Source: DATCRE01 sp964235605 (lineage in GTDB: Bacteria > Bacteroidota > Bacteroidia > Cytophagales > Cyclobacteriaceae). From it: 64,000 bases of DNA. This document shows, one piece after another, positions 26,460 through 34,831 of this stretch. The notes below the pieces were generated by a model. It ran no database searches. It was not told the DNA's origin and was given only the letters and a program-made list of their open reading frames with translations. Position numbers and translations under genes: made by a program. How positions within the stretch are numbered: the stretch's first letter is position 1; each line of letters starts with the position of its first letter. Location: contig CAXSCR010000003.1 of assembly GCA_964235605.1 (NCBI GenBank), positions 124,001 through 188,000 of the forward strand. The letters run 5' to 3'.

Positions 26460-29354
26460 CTACCCACGATAACAAATCGTTTTATAAGGACAATTTGTAC
26501 AATGCGCAATATCGGTAGTTTGACTGAAAGGAACTTCAGGGTTGAAGAGCTCTTGTAGCAGTGTCTCCAGGGACAATTGAAATTCGGGGAGTAAATGACT
26601 TACGCTCTTTAAACGTTCATGGTTTAATTTTAAGCCGAATGGCTCATCTCCGAATAAAGTATTTCTGTTAAAGAGTCCAGCATTTATTCTTTGATCGGTC
26701 GCATATAAATGATTTGCTTTGTAGAGCAGCGCATAATATAAAGTTTGGAAGGCGGCTTTATTTAATTCGCCTTCTTGAACAAATAGAGATGCAAGTCCGC
26801 CTCTAATTTCAACTTTATCTTTACCGGTTTTGTAATCTATTACACGTACATCATCGCCTTTACGATCAATGCGGTCGATAATACCTTTTATCATTACGGA
26901 CTGTTTTTTACCCTCAGTAAAGACCGGTAATAAATGGGTAAGGCCGCCACGTTCTACACCTTCAATCTCAAAAGGTGCATAGGCAACATCCTTTTCTATT
27001 ATACGATCTGCAAATTGCTTTACAACTTCTCGTACCACAAGACGTTGACCATCGTAGTCAACGGGTTTATCAGGATCAAGCTTGTAGGTATCAATGAAAA
27101 CTTTATCAATCAACTGTGGGATAACTTTTTTATGCTCTTCAAGGTCGGCTGCTTCAAGGAAAGTTTTGCCCGTACGTACTTGAATGGTTTCGTAAAAGAA
27201 TTGCATGACTTGATGTACAAAACTTCCAAGAATCCGCGCATCGAGATCTTCTTCAACCTCTGAAGCTTCTCTGATGTTGGCAACATGCCGCATATAAAAG
27301 CGAAGTTTGCACTCAAGATAGTCAATAAGGTTGGTGGGATAGAAACCACGACCCGCAGGATGTCCTTGCAAAAACATGCGCAGTTTGCTTAAGACCTCTG
27401 CATCTTTTATTACTTCAACATTTGTAATTGAATTGGGCTGCACCGGATTATGAAGAATTTTCTTTTTTATATCCCAACCTGATTCATACAATACCTGCTG
27501 TAGATATCGACTCATCTCTCCCTGCCCTAACACATCCGTTTCAGAATTATAGAAAAGGAAAATGTTTTCAGCGCGTTGCATAACCCGGTAGAACAAATAC
27601 GCATAAATAGAATCTTGATGTTCTGGGGTTGGTAAGCCGTAGGCTTTCCTAATATTAAAAGGAATATATGACCCTTTACCTCCGCCTGATGGTAACGCAC
27701 CTTCATTTAACGAAAGGATAAAAACATTTTTAAAATCAATGTTACGCGTTTCAAGAACCCCCATTACCTGAAGGCCTTTTAGTGGTTCACCTGTAAATGG
27801 AATTTTTTGCGCCCGTACCAGCTGTCGAAAAAGTCGCAGGAAAGATTTTAATGCATCACGCTCAGTAGATTGAATAGACTTGCCAGTTATTGCAATTGGA
27901 TCTTGCGGTTGCTGATCAAGTACCTCTTCTACACGATTTATGAATTTTATGAAATGAAAAGAATATTCTTTATCGAATTCAGCAATGTTATCAAGCAACC
28001 CTATGTGCATTACAATTTGCCGTAGGTATTGGGTAATAGATAAATCGCCTGACGGCGAAAATAATTCTTTAAAGATTAGTTGGTGTAAAACACAATCTGA
28101 TTGTAGCCAATCTGCTGCAATGTAAACTCGGTTGTGTTTATTAATATCTTTACGCTTTTCATTACCAGACCTTGCATCAGCAGCAACAACATATGGATGA
28201 CCTAAAATTGCCAGAACCTGACGGTGATTAAATTCACCACTACGCTTATTGATGTGAAGTTCAACAAGTAATTCTATCAGATTAAAAAGTGGTGTACTAC
28301 TCAGCGGAAACCCCATAGTAACATTGAGGGTCTCTACACTCGCCGAAATTCCGTGCAACACGGGTAACATGAGTTTTTCATCAGGCAATACAATCAGCGT
28401 TTCTTCAGGAGTGATACCTTTCGCTAATTGTTCCTTCAGTATCTGCGACATTAATTTTGCCTGACCTACGTGTTGCGCAGCGCCTAATACATGCACTGTT
28501 TTCTGGGCTTTGAAGTTAGAAGGAATATCAGACGAGAAAGTCTTACCTAATATGGGGTGTTTTTGATACTCACGAAAAAATGATCCCGCTTCTTGCGTGT
28601 TGTTGTTTACATAATAGGTATCCAGATCCCAATGAACTTCTGCGTTTTGCTCTGTAACAAAAAAAGAAACTATCTCCTCCTCTGCTTTGGTGAACGCATT
28701 AAATCCTACAAAATGAAGTTTATCTTCTGCCTTATAAGGCGATTTAATTTTTCTAGAAACAATGCCTTCCGCGACTGCGCGATGCAACATGCCTTCATAT
28801 GCGTGTCCTTCTTGTGCTAATTGCTTTTTAAATTCAAGATATACATCCGGAAGTTGTCTCCACAAGTGAAGGAATTTCTTCTTGTTGGTAGATGAGTGCT
28901 CATCAAAATTGTTCCAGAAACTTTTTAAGAACTCAAGTTGCTCAGGCGTTAGAAAATCAAAGCTGGAATCTATTTCCTTTTGATGACTGAGGTCTTTAAA
29001 TAATTGAGATGCATTAGCCATGTATTTATCGATCTCATCAAAATCGCGGAGCAACATTTCGCCCCAGAAATAAAATTGATCGAATGATTCATCGCTACTA
29101 ACAACATATTGATAAGCTTTATAAAGCCTGTGAATCAAACCAAGTTTATCGGGTACAACCCAATGAGAAAATTGACTTATGAAATCTTCAATGGTAATTA
29201 ATCGCGGTGAAAAAGCAGGTTTACTAATTAAGCTGCTTACATGCTTTCTAAAATATAAAGCAGCTCTGCGGTTAGGGAATACCAGTGTATGTAAATTTAA
29301 TGGAATATGGGTGTCACGAATTTTTTCCGCAAGTTCCAATAAGAAAGGTTTCAT
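26460..29354 (-). CDS. AddB-like helicase-nuclease, PD-(D/E)XK family
   Basis: A 964-residue protein with the AddB plan. The N-terminal helicase-like part ('TLVFPNRRAALYFRKHV' in place of a good Walker A) is probably inactive. A second region carries 'VFILSLNEGALPSGGGKGSYIPFNIRKAYGLP', typical of AddB/RexB. The C-terminal nuclease has Asp840-Tyr-Lys842 in VIDYKTGK and the helix 'AFQTLYYALLY'. Four cysteines, Cys682 (YLECKLRF) and Cys952, Cys955, Cys961 (HCTNCPYKTIC), match the iron-sulfur staple of AddB and Dna2. The protein would process DNA ends for recombination together with an AddA-type helicase, which is not in this window. Its last codons are duplicated at 26090-26141. Confidence 0.88.
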   Translation of the reverse strand: MKPFLLELAEKIRDTHIPLNLHTLVFPNRRAALYFRKHVSSLISKPAFSPRLITIEDFISQFSHWVVPDKLGLIHRLYKAYQYVVSSDESFDQFYFWGEMLLRDFDEIDKYMANASQLFKDLSHQKEIDSSFDFLTPEQLEFLKSFWNNFDEHSSTNKKKFLHLWRQLPDVYLEFKKQLAQEGHAYEGMLHRAVAEGIVSRKIKSPYKAEDKLHFVGFNAFTKAEEEIVSFFVTEQNAEVHWDLDTYYVNNNTQEAGSFFREYQKHPILGKTFSSDIPSNFKAQKTVHVLGAAQHVGQAKLMSQILKEQLAKGITPEETLIVLPDEKLMLPVLHGISASVETLNVTMGFPLSSTPLFNLIELLVELHINKRSGEFNHRQVLAILGHPYVVAADARSGNEKRKDINKHNRVYIAADWLQSDCVLHQLIFKELFSPSGDLSITQYLRQIVMHIGLLDNIAEFDKEYSFHFIKFINRVEEVLDQQPQDPIAITGKSIQSTERDALKSFLRLFRQLVRAQKIPFTGEPLKGLQVMGVLETRNIDFKNVFILSLNEGALPSGGGKGSYIPFNIRKAYGLPTPEHQDSIYAYLFYRVMQRAENIFLFYNSETDVLGQGEMSRYLQQVLYESGWDIKKKILHNPVQPNSITNVEVIKDAEVLSKLRMFLQGHPAGRGFYPTNLIDYLECKLRFYMRHVANIREASEVEEDLDARILGSFVHQVMQFFYETIQVRTGKTFLEAADLEEHKKVIPQLIDKVFIDTYKLDPDKPVDYDGQRLVVREVVKQFADRIIEKDVAYAPFEIEGVERGGLTHLLPVFTEGKKQSVMIKGIIDRIDRKGDDVRVIDYKTGKDKVEIRGGLASLFVQEGELNKAAFQTLYYALLYKANHLYATDQRINAGLFNRNTLFGDEPFGLKLNHERLKSVSHLLPEFQLSLETLLQELFNPEVPFSQTTDIAHCTNCPYKTICYRG

Positions 29355-29422
29355 TCTTTATCTATGCTTTAATCATTAAATATACACCGGCGCTAAAACA
29401 ATCGTTCAGCGTTAGGTATCAT

Positions 29423-29454
29423 AAAAAAAGCCGAGGCTAATCACTTCGGCTTTT
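29423..29454 (-). terminator. Strong intrinsic terminator
   Basis: Arms AAAAGCCGA (29426-29434) and TCGGCTTTT (29446-29454) form a 9-bp stem. On the minus strand the stem is followed by a run of seven T. It lies about 20 nt after the stop of the DUF2911 gene and ends that transcript before the nuclease gene. Confidence 0.9.
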
Positions 29455-29473
29455 GTTATAACTAAATTTCTTT

Positions 29474-29986
29474 CTAATTCACTTTAAAAGCGACAGCTGT
29501 GTCTTCCCACTTTAATTCTAACGCGTCTTTTCCAACGGTGATGGTAAAGGTTTCAACAAAAGCACTGGTTTTAGTTGGTTTAACATTTACACGAAGCACA
29601 TCATTTGCCTGTTTGTAACTATAAGCACCCCATTGCTTGCCATATTTTTGAAAGATGATGGTCCACTCAGCTTCTCCTGGAATTGTAAAGAGTTCATATT
29701 TTCCTGCTGGAAGATCTTTGCCTTCAATCTTTACTGCTTTATCGAATTCTATTGTGGTAGCTTCATTGGCACCTGTGCGCCATACTTCGCCGAAAGGTTC
29801 TTTGCCACCAATCATTTTTCTACCTCTTGCCGAAGGTGCAGAATAATCAACTTTAACTCTTACATCGCCAATAATTCCTTCTGCGGTAGCAGGTGGACTG
29901 GGACGTTTACTTGCATCTTTTTGAGCTAGCGCGTTAAATGATAGTGAAGTGGCAATAAAAAATAAAAGGAAAGCGTATCGTTTCAT
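29474..29986 (-). CDS. DUF2911 family exported protein
   Basis: A 170-residue protein with a signal peptide (to about residue 21, ending NALAQ). The mature part matches the DUF2911 family: 'GDVRVKVDYSAPSARGRKMIGGKEPFGEVWRTGANEATTI' (about 40-80), then 'LPAGKYELFTIPGEAEWTIIFQK' and 'WGAYSYK'. It is probably periplasmic; the biochemical role of the family is unknown. Monocistronic, with a strong terminator after it. Upstream lie two perfect tandem 12-mers (30004-30027) that could be an operator. Confidence 0.88.
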   Translation of the reverse strand: MKRYAFLLFFIATSLSFNALAQKDASKRPSPPATAEGIIGDVRVKVDYSAPSARGRKMIGGKEPFGEVWRTGANEATTIEFDKAVKIEGKDLPAGKYELFTIPGEAEWTIIFQKYGKQWGAYSYKQANDVLRVNVKPTKTSAFVETFTITVGKDALELKWEDTAVAFKVN

Positions 29987-30003
29987 ATTATTTGATTTTA
30001 TAC

Positions 30004-30027
30004 GGTTTGTATACGGGTTTGTATACG
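30004..30027. repeat. Two tandem 12-mers ahead of the DUF2911 gene
   Basis: The unit GGTTTGTATACG occurs twice without a gap (30004-30015 and 30016-30027), 17 nt upstream of the start codon at 29986. Each copy holds the palindrome GTATAC. Position and spacing (one per helical turn plus 1.5 bp) would suit a regulator-binding site; no exact TAnnTTTG box is present. Confidence 0.5.
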
Positions 30028-30028
30028 T

Positions 30029-30056
30029 AAATGCCCCCGGTTGACCGGAGGCATTT
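30029..30056 (-). terminator. Hairpin downstream of ffh
   Basis: Arms AAATGCCCCCGG (30029-30040) and CCGGAGGCATTT (30045-30056) pair with a single mismatch around a TTGA loop, about 108 nt after the ffh stop. The GC-rich stem with an AT end suits termination, although the T-run is short. Confidence 0.6.
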
Positions 30057-30163
30057 AGAAAATATTTAAAAATTACCTGTAAACTACCTTTCTAACGATA
30101 TTACCTGCAATTTGGTTTGACAGATTCACATTAAATTTTATTCTTGAAAAATTGAGCTTGAAA

Positions 30164-31495
30164 TTATTTTCCTAATTGAGTTAATGCTGACATCGCACGT
30201 TTTCCGCCTCCCATTTTATTCATTGTTTTCATTAACTTCCGCATATCTCCAAACTGTTTAAGTAATTGGTTTACTTCCTGTATGGTACGGCCGCTGCCTT
30301 TTGCAATGCGGGTTTTACGACTTGCATTAATTAGATCAGGATTTTCACGCTCAGCAAAAGTCATTGATCTGATAATCGCTTCGATGGGTTTAAATGAATT
30401 ATCGTCGATGTCAGCACCTTTTAAGGCTTTGCCCATTCCAGGTATCATGCCTAAAAGATCTTTCATGTTACCCATTTTCTTTACTTGTTGTAACTGGGAA
30501 AGAAAATCATTGAAGTCGAATTGATTTTTGCGAATCTTCTTATTCAGTCTAGCTGCTTCATCTTCATCAAAAGCTTGTTGTGCTCTTTCTACCAATGAAA
30601 TCACGTCACCCATTCCGAGAATCCGGCTCGCCATACGATCAGGATAGAACCGATCGATAGCTTCCATCTTTTCGCCCAAACTCATAAACTTAATCGGCTT
30701 GTCGACTACCCTACGAATAGAGAGCGCAGCTCCACCACGTGTATCACCATCAAGTTTGGTAAGTACTACGCCATCGAAGTTTAAGCGATCATTGAAAGCC
30801 TTGGCTGTGTTCACGGCATCTTGACCAGTCATTGAATCGACTACAAATAATGTTTCTGATGGCTTCAAGGCCTCTTTAAGGCGCGCAATTTCATCCATCA
30901 TGTGTTCGTCTACAGCAAGACGACCGGCAGTATCAACAATAACGACTTTGTAATTATTTTTCTTGGCATACTCAATAGCCGCTTTCGCGATTTTTACAGC
31001 ATCATTATTATCAGGTTCAGCATAAACTTCAACGCCTATTTGTTCTCCCAATACTTTTAATTGGTCAATAGCAGCAGGACGATAAATGTCACAGGCCGTG
31101 AGCAGAACTTGTCGGCCTTGTCTCTTTATATAATTAGCAAGTTTACCAGAGAATGTAGTTTTACCCGAACCTTGTAAACCCGCAATCAAAATAACAGCCG
31201 GGCTGCCTTCAATTACTATGTCTTCTGATTGCCCGCCCATCAAGGCTGTAAGCTCATCGCTGGTTATTTTTACGAGCAACTGTCCTGGGGAAATGGCCGT
31301 GAGTACATCTTGGCCCATGGCTTTCTCCTTAATCTCATCGGTTACTTCTTTAGCAACCTTGTAGTTAACATCAGCGTCAATAAGTGCTTTCCGAATTTCC
31401 TTTATGGTAGTCGCTACGTTGATTTCACTTATTCTTCCCTGGCCTTTAAGGTTCTGAAAGGCCTTTTCTAACTTTACACTTAAACTATCGAACAT
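30164..31495 (-). CDS. ffh: Signal recognition particle protein Ffh
   Basis: The 443-residue GTPase of the signal recognition particle binds 4.5S RNA and signal sequences of nascent membrane and exported proteins, then docks with FtsY. It has the N domain (1-85), the G domain with GLQGSGKTT at 106-114, 'DTAGRLAVDE' and 'TKLDGDTRGGAALS', and the methionine-rich M domain ('KMGNMKDLLGMIPGMGKAL', ending in 'MNKMGGGKRAMSAL'). Length is typical. It is monocistronic; an exact TAnnTTTG box lies 31 nt upstream of the ATG. Confidence 0.98.
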   Translation of the reverse strand: MFDSLSVKLEKAFQNLKGQGRISEINVATTIKEIRKALIDADVNYKVAKEVTDEIKEKAMGQDVLTAISPGQLLVKITSDELTALMGGQSEDIVIEGSPAVILIAGLQGSGKTTFSGKLANYIKRQGRQVLLTACDIYRPAAIDQLKVLGEQIGVEVYAEPDNNDAVKIAKAAIEYAKKNNYKVVIVDTAGRLAVDEHMMDEIARLKEALKPSETLFVVDSMTGQDAVNTAKAFNDRLNFDGVVLTKLDGDTRGGAALSIRRVVDKPIKFMSLGEKMEAIDRFYPDRMASRILGMGDVISLVERAQQAFDEDEAARLNKKIRKNQFDFNDFLSQLQQVKKMGNMKDLLGMIPGMGKALKGADIDDNSFKPIEAIIRSMTFAERENPDLINASRKTRIAKGSGRTIQEVNQLLKQFGDMRKLMKTMNKMGGGKRAMSALTQLGK

Positions 31496-31526
31496 GTTAT
31501 TTTTATTTAATCAACAGAAAACCTGA

Positions 31527-31534
31527 CAAACTTA
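31527..31534 (-). promoter_or_regulatory. ffh promoter, -7 box
   Basis: On the minus strand TAAGTTTG is an exact match to the Bacteroidota -7 element TAnnTTTG, 31 nt upstream of the ffh ATG. A TTG lies 15 nt further upstream, closer than the usual spacing for a -33 element, so only the -7 box is well supported. Confidence 0.4.
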
Positions 31535-31566
31535 GCTCTCAAACTTTTTCAAAATTACGCATTTTC

Positions 31567-32760
31567 TTAAAGACGGAAAGAAATTAATGGAAAGGCTTCT
31601 CCCGCCCGAAATATTGAATTTTCAAGCGGCAGTTCGAGGAAGCCATCTACATTTTTAAGGTTAGCGAAATCACCAGATCCGCCACCTGCATCTGGATATG
31701 CTAAAAGCTTGCCGCCTTCATTTACAACCCTGACTTGCGCAAAATAAGTTAGGGGAGGTTTAAACGAAAAATCTTCGGCTAGAATTGCAAAATTGGGCCT
31801 TGCTTTAACGCCTAAACTTTTCCATAGCCAAGGCATAATGTATTTATAAAAACACATGTATGTGGAAACCGGATTCCCCGGAAGGGCAAAACAAATTTTA
31901 TGATCATCTGAAGAGCCAAACCAAAACGGCTTTCCTGGCCGCTGACTCACTTGGTGAAAGTGTTTCTTGATACCGATGTCTTCAAGCACTTTTGGGATAA
32001 AATCAAACTTTCCTTTCGAGACGCCCCCCGATACAATGATCACATCATACGTTTCTTTAATCTTGGTCAACGAAAGCTTTAAGATCTTTTCGTCGTCGGG
32101 CAGATGATATTGCGTGCTCTCCCACCCTACGGATTTCATGGCAGACTGAAGTGCATACGTGTTTGACCGTCTGATTTGATGGGTCGCGGGCTGCGTGGTA
32201 ATATCTACCAACTCATCACCACTCGCTACAATGGCGGTTTTAGGAAATTGAAAAGTACCTACTCTACTTTTGCCGACCGAAGCTAGCACGGCAACTTCCG
32301 CAGGGGAAATGACTATTCCGGGTTCAAGTAAAACATTTCCTAAACTAACATCTTGACCCTGCCGGTGAACATTTTGACCTAACGCAATCTGCTCCAATAT
32401 TACTTTTGCACGGCCACCTTCAATCTTAATATCTTCATATCGAATTATTGTATCTGTACCTAGCGGCAACATGGCGCCGGTCATTATCTCAAGACAATTA
32501 TTAAGATTAGATAATTTCTTTTCAGGCTCACCGGCAGCTTGAATGGCCTCAATTAAAAATTCCCTTTGTCCATTGCGCCAAGATTCATAGTTTACAGCAA
32601 TGCCATCCATGGCTACTCTATTGAATGGGGGGAAATCGCGATCAGCGTGAATCACCTCGGCTAGTACTTTACCTACAACCTGCTCTATATCTAATGAGAC
32701 AATTTTTGGTTTGAAAAGATTAGCAGATATAATCGTTGAAGCTTCGGCAATACTTACCAT
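31567..32760 (-). CDS. moeA: Molybdopterin molybdenumtransferase MoeA
   Basis: The 397-residue enzyme inserts molybdate into adenylylated molybdopterin, the last step of basic molybdenum-cofactor synthesis. Visible family blocks are 'DRDFPPFNRVAMDGIAVNY' near residues 40-58, 'GAMLPLGTDTIIRYEDI', 'VASGDELVDI', the substrate loop 'IIVSGGVSKGKFDF' and 'CFALPGNPVSTYMCF'. Domain order and length are normal. It is transcribed divergently from moaC across 78 bp, where an AAAGTT-cga-AACTTT palindrome lies. Together with moaC, mobA and moaE it forms a cofactor locus. Cytoplasmic. Confidence 0.97.
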   Translation of the reverse strand: MVSIAEASTIISANLFKPKIVSLDIEQVVGKVLAEVIHADRDFPPFNRVAMDGIAVNYESWRNGQREFLIEAIQAAGEPEKKLSNLNNCLEIMTGAMLPLGTDTIIRYEDIKIEGGRAKVILEQIALGQNVHRQGQDVSLGNVLLEPGIVISPAEVAVLASVGKSRVGTFQFPKTAIVASGDELVDITTQPATHQIRRSNTYALQSAMKSVGWESTQYHLPDDEKILKLSLTKIKETYDVIIVSGGVSKGKFDFIPKVLEDIGIKKHFHQVSQRPGKPFWFGSSDDHKICFALPGNPVSTYMCFYKYIMPWLWKSLGVKARPNFAILAEDFSFKPPLTYFAQVRVVNEGGKLLAYPDAGGGSGDFANLKNVDGFLELPLENSIFRAGEAFPLISFRL

Positions 32761-32773
32761 GTTTAAATATTTA

Positions 32774-32815
32774 TAACTTTGATTAACTTAAGTGTTCCCG
32801 AAAGTTCGAAACTTT
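32774..32815. promoter_or_regulatory. Divergent moeA-moaC control region
   Basis: Within the 78-bp gap, TAACTTTG (32774-32781, plus strand) matches the -7 box exactly, and a 15-bp palindrome, AAAGTT-cga-AACTTT (32801-32815), lies between it and the moaC start. No -33 TTG at proper distance was found. A regulator at the palindrome could control one or both genes; this is inference. Confidence 0.35.
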
Positions 32816-32838
32816 AAGAAGCTTTTTAATAATTTTAA

Positions 32839-33327
32839 ATGAAAAGAGAAGAAAAGCTGTCGCACGTAGATGAATCAGGCAACCCTCAAATGGTTGATGT
32901 ATCAGATAAGCAGGTTACAAAACGTGTTGCACGGGCTAGAGCCATTGTAAATGTTGGTGCCGAAATTCTCAGTCAGCTTAAAGACAATGAGATAATTACC
33001 AAAAAGGGGCCCGTATTTCAAACCGCCATTATAGCCGGTGTGATGGGTGCGAAGAAGACATCCGATCTCATTCCCTTTTGCCATCCCATTGGTCTGGAAG
33101 ATTGTCAGATTAAAATTTCCGTAAAGGAAAATAAGATACACATTAATAGTAACGCCATCATTACTTCAAAAACTGGCGTAGAGATGGAAGCACTCACGGC
33201 CGCTTCAATAGCAGCGCTCACCATTTACGACATGTGCAAGGCGCTTTCTCATGATATTGTGATAGAGGAAATCACGCTTATGGAAAAAACTGGCGGAAAA
33301 AAAGATTTTAAACGAACTAACGAATGA
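32839..33327 (+). CDS. moaC: Cyclic pyranopterin monophosphate synthase MoaC
   Basis: The 162-residue enzyme converts 3',8-cyclo-dihydro-GTP (the MoaA product) to cyclic pyranopterin monophosphate. Conserved blocks are 'SHVDESGNPQMVDVSDK', 'AIIAGVMGAKKTSDLIPFCHPI' (His in the active site) and 'TGVEMEALTAASIAALTIYDMCKA'. Length is typical. Its last 4 nt overlap the start of the ion-channel gene (ATGA), so translation is probably coupled. MoaA, the partner enzyme, is not in this window. Confidence 0.97.
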   Translation: MKREEKLSHVDESGNPQMVDVSDKQVTKRVARARAIVNVGAEILSQLKDNEIITKKGPVFQTAIIAGVMGAKKTSDLIPFCHPIGLEDCQIKISVKENKIHINSNAIITSKTGVEMEALTAASIAALTIYDMCKALSHDIVIEEITLMEKTGGKKDFKRTNE

Positions 33328-34115
33328 CCTTACGAAGGCGACTGTACCTTACGTTCGAGCCACATGAGAGAGGCGGGCTCATTGAACGGATCTTTGAAAT
33401 TGTGCTGGTCATTATTATCCTTTTAAACATTTTGGCCATTGTCATTAACTCCATAAAAAGCATTCATAACACGTATGCAGAGTTGTTCTGGAACTTTGCG
33501 AAGTTCTCCGTGATCTTTTTTACAGTCGAATACTTTGCCCGCCTTTATAGCGTCGTAGAAAATCCAATCTATGCCGATCCTATTTACGAAAGATTAAAAT
33601 ACAGCCTGTCACCTTTATCTATTATTGATGTGCTTTCATTTTTACCTTTTTATCTCACTTTCCTTCCCATTGATCTTCGGTTTTTAAGAATATTTAGGTT
33701 GATGGCTTTGTTTCGGATGTTTAAGATCGCCCGCTACCTCCATGCCTTAAACATCTTTAAACGTGTTCTTGCTGATCGTAAAGAGCAACTCATCCTAAGT
33801 CTTGTCTTCTTACTTTTTGTTCTCATTTTTATTTCCTTCGTCATGTTTTACGTAGAGCATGACGCGCAGCCAGAGGTTTTTAGTAGTATTCCAGCAACGA
33901 TGTGGTGGGGGATTGCTACGATTACTACGGTGGGTTATGGCGATATAGTACCCATTACCACAGTAGGTAAATTTCTTGGCGGCCTTTTCGCCATCGCGGG
34001 CATCGGGTTACTCGCGCTACCTGCTGGTATTCTTTCTTCCGGATTTTTCGAAATGATTCATACAAAGCACCGAGAGCAGAAATGTCCACACTGCGGAAAA
34101 GATATTCATGAGTAA
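33324..34115 (+). CDS. Voltage-gated-type potassium channel, six-helix
   Basis: A 263-residue channel with six membrane segments: S1 near 24-45, S2 53-72, S3 97-115, S4 116-140 and a pore domain at 155-245. S4 carries Arg119, 122, 125, 131, Lys134 and Arg137 at mostly three-residue spacing, as in voltage sensors. The selectivity filter is TTVGYGD (201-207). The C-terminus ends in a short zinc-ribbon-like CPHCGKDIHE (254-263). It should pass K+ across the inner membrane. It overlaps moaC by 4 nt and mobA by 8 nt, so it lies inside the molybdenum-cofactor operon, an unexpected place for a channel. No RCK domain. Confidence 0.92.
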   Translation: MTLRRRLYLTFEPHERGGLIERIFEIVLVIIILLNILAIVINSIKSIHNTYAELFWNFAKFSVIFFTVEYFARLYSVVENPIYADPIYERLKYSLSPLSIIDVLSFLPFYLTFLPIDLRFLRIFRLMALFRMFKIARYLHALNIFKRVLADRKEQLILSLVFLLFVLIFISFVMFYVEHDAQPEVFSSIPATMWWGIATITTVGYGDIVPITTVGKFLGGLFAIAGIGLLALPAGILSSGFFEMIHTKHREQKCPHCGKDIHE

Positions 34116-34740
34116 TGTGATGGTCCTCAGTCCACAGTCGACGGTCCACGGTGGGGAAATTTTGGGGCTTGTTTTGGCAGGGGGAAGAAGTAGTAGAATG
34201 GGGCGTGATAAAAGTTTGATTGAATATCATGGAAAACCTCAGGTGGATTATTTGGCAGAATTGCTTGCGTCATTTTGTAATCAAGTGTTTATCTCTTGTA
34301 AGCAAACTGAACAGATGCCTGCTGGTTTGAATTATCTATTCGATCAATTTCCAATGGATAGTCCTTTGAATGGCGTGCTAAGTGCTTTCAATTTTAACAG
34401 CAACGCCGCTTGGCTTACCGTGCCTGTCGATATGCCGCTTATTGATTCGAAGACCATTGCATTCCTCATCCTTAACCGCGATGCTTCTAAGGCTGCAACT
34501 TGCTTCCTGGACTCTGACGGAAAAAACCCAGAGCCGTTGTTCACTTTGTGGGAACCGAAAGCTTTTAAACTTCTATCAGACTTCTATAATTCAGGCAAGG
34601 TGAGTCCGCGTTATTTTTTAAAACAGGCAGATGTAAAGTTGCTAACTGTACCCAACTTAAACGTGTTAACGAACATCAATTCGGTCGATGAACTTAAAAA
34701 GTTTATCGACCATCGAACCGTTGATAGAGACAACTCATAG
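34108..34740 (+). CDS. mobA: Molybdenum cofactor guanylyltransferase MobA
   Basis: The 210-residue enzyme transfers GMP to molybdopterin, giving the guanine dinucleotide cofactor. The nucleotide-binding motif LAGGRSSRMGRDK is at 23-35, and 'LTVPVDMPLIDSKTI' supplies the metal-binding Asp. The motif normally starts within about 8 residues of the N-terminus; here the ATG at 34108 (or 34120) adds 14 or so residues encoded by a heptad-repeat stretch (34129-34152). There is no better start downstream except TTG codons. It overlaps the channel gene by 8 nt and is the last gene of that transcript apart from a possible small membrane protein. Confidence 0.93.
   Translation: MSNVMVLSPQSTVHGGEILGLVLAGGRSSRMGRDKSLIEYHGKPQVDYLAELLASFCNQVFISCKQTEQMPAGLNYLFDQFPMDSPLNGVLSAFNFNSNAAWLTVPVDMPLIDSKTIAFLILNRDASKAATCFLDSDGKNPEPLFTLWEPKAFKLLSDFYNSGKVSPRYFLKQADVKLLTVPNLNVLTNINSVDELKKFIDHRTVDRDNS
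34129..34152. repeat. Heptad repeats inside the mobA start
   Basis: Three 7-mers in a row, AGTCCAC, AGTCGAC and GGTCCAC, plus the start of a fourth lie between the mobA start codon and its conserved motif. They add PQSTVHGG to the protein. The same 7-nt periodicity, with other sequences, is found in several spacers of this window. Confidence 0.6.
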
Positions 34741-34831
34741 TTTGAAAATATATTTTCATCGTAGATAGGAAACCGATATTATATATCATTACCCCTGCTA
34801 TATTTGTAGTGTCTTAAACACAAGGGGCTCA

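Noticed and set aside
34743..34757. GAAAATATATTTTC palindrome after mobA as terminator
   Set aside because: The stem is entirely A/T apart from the end pair, so it is too weak for an intrinsic terminator and may be a chance AT palindrome.
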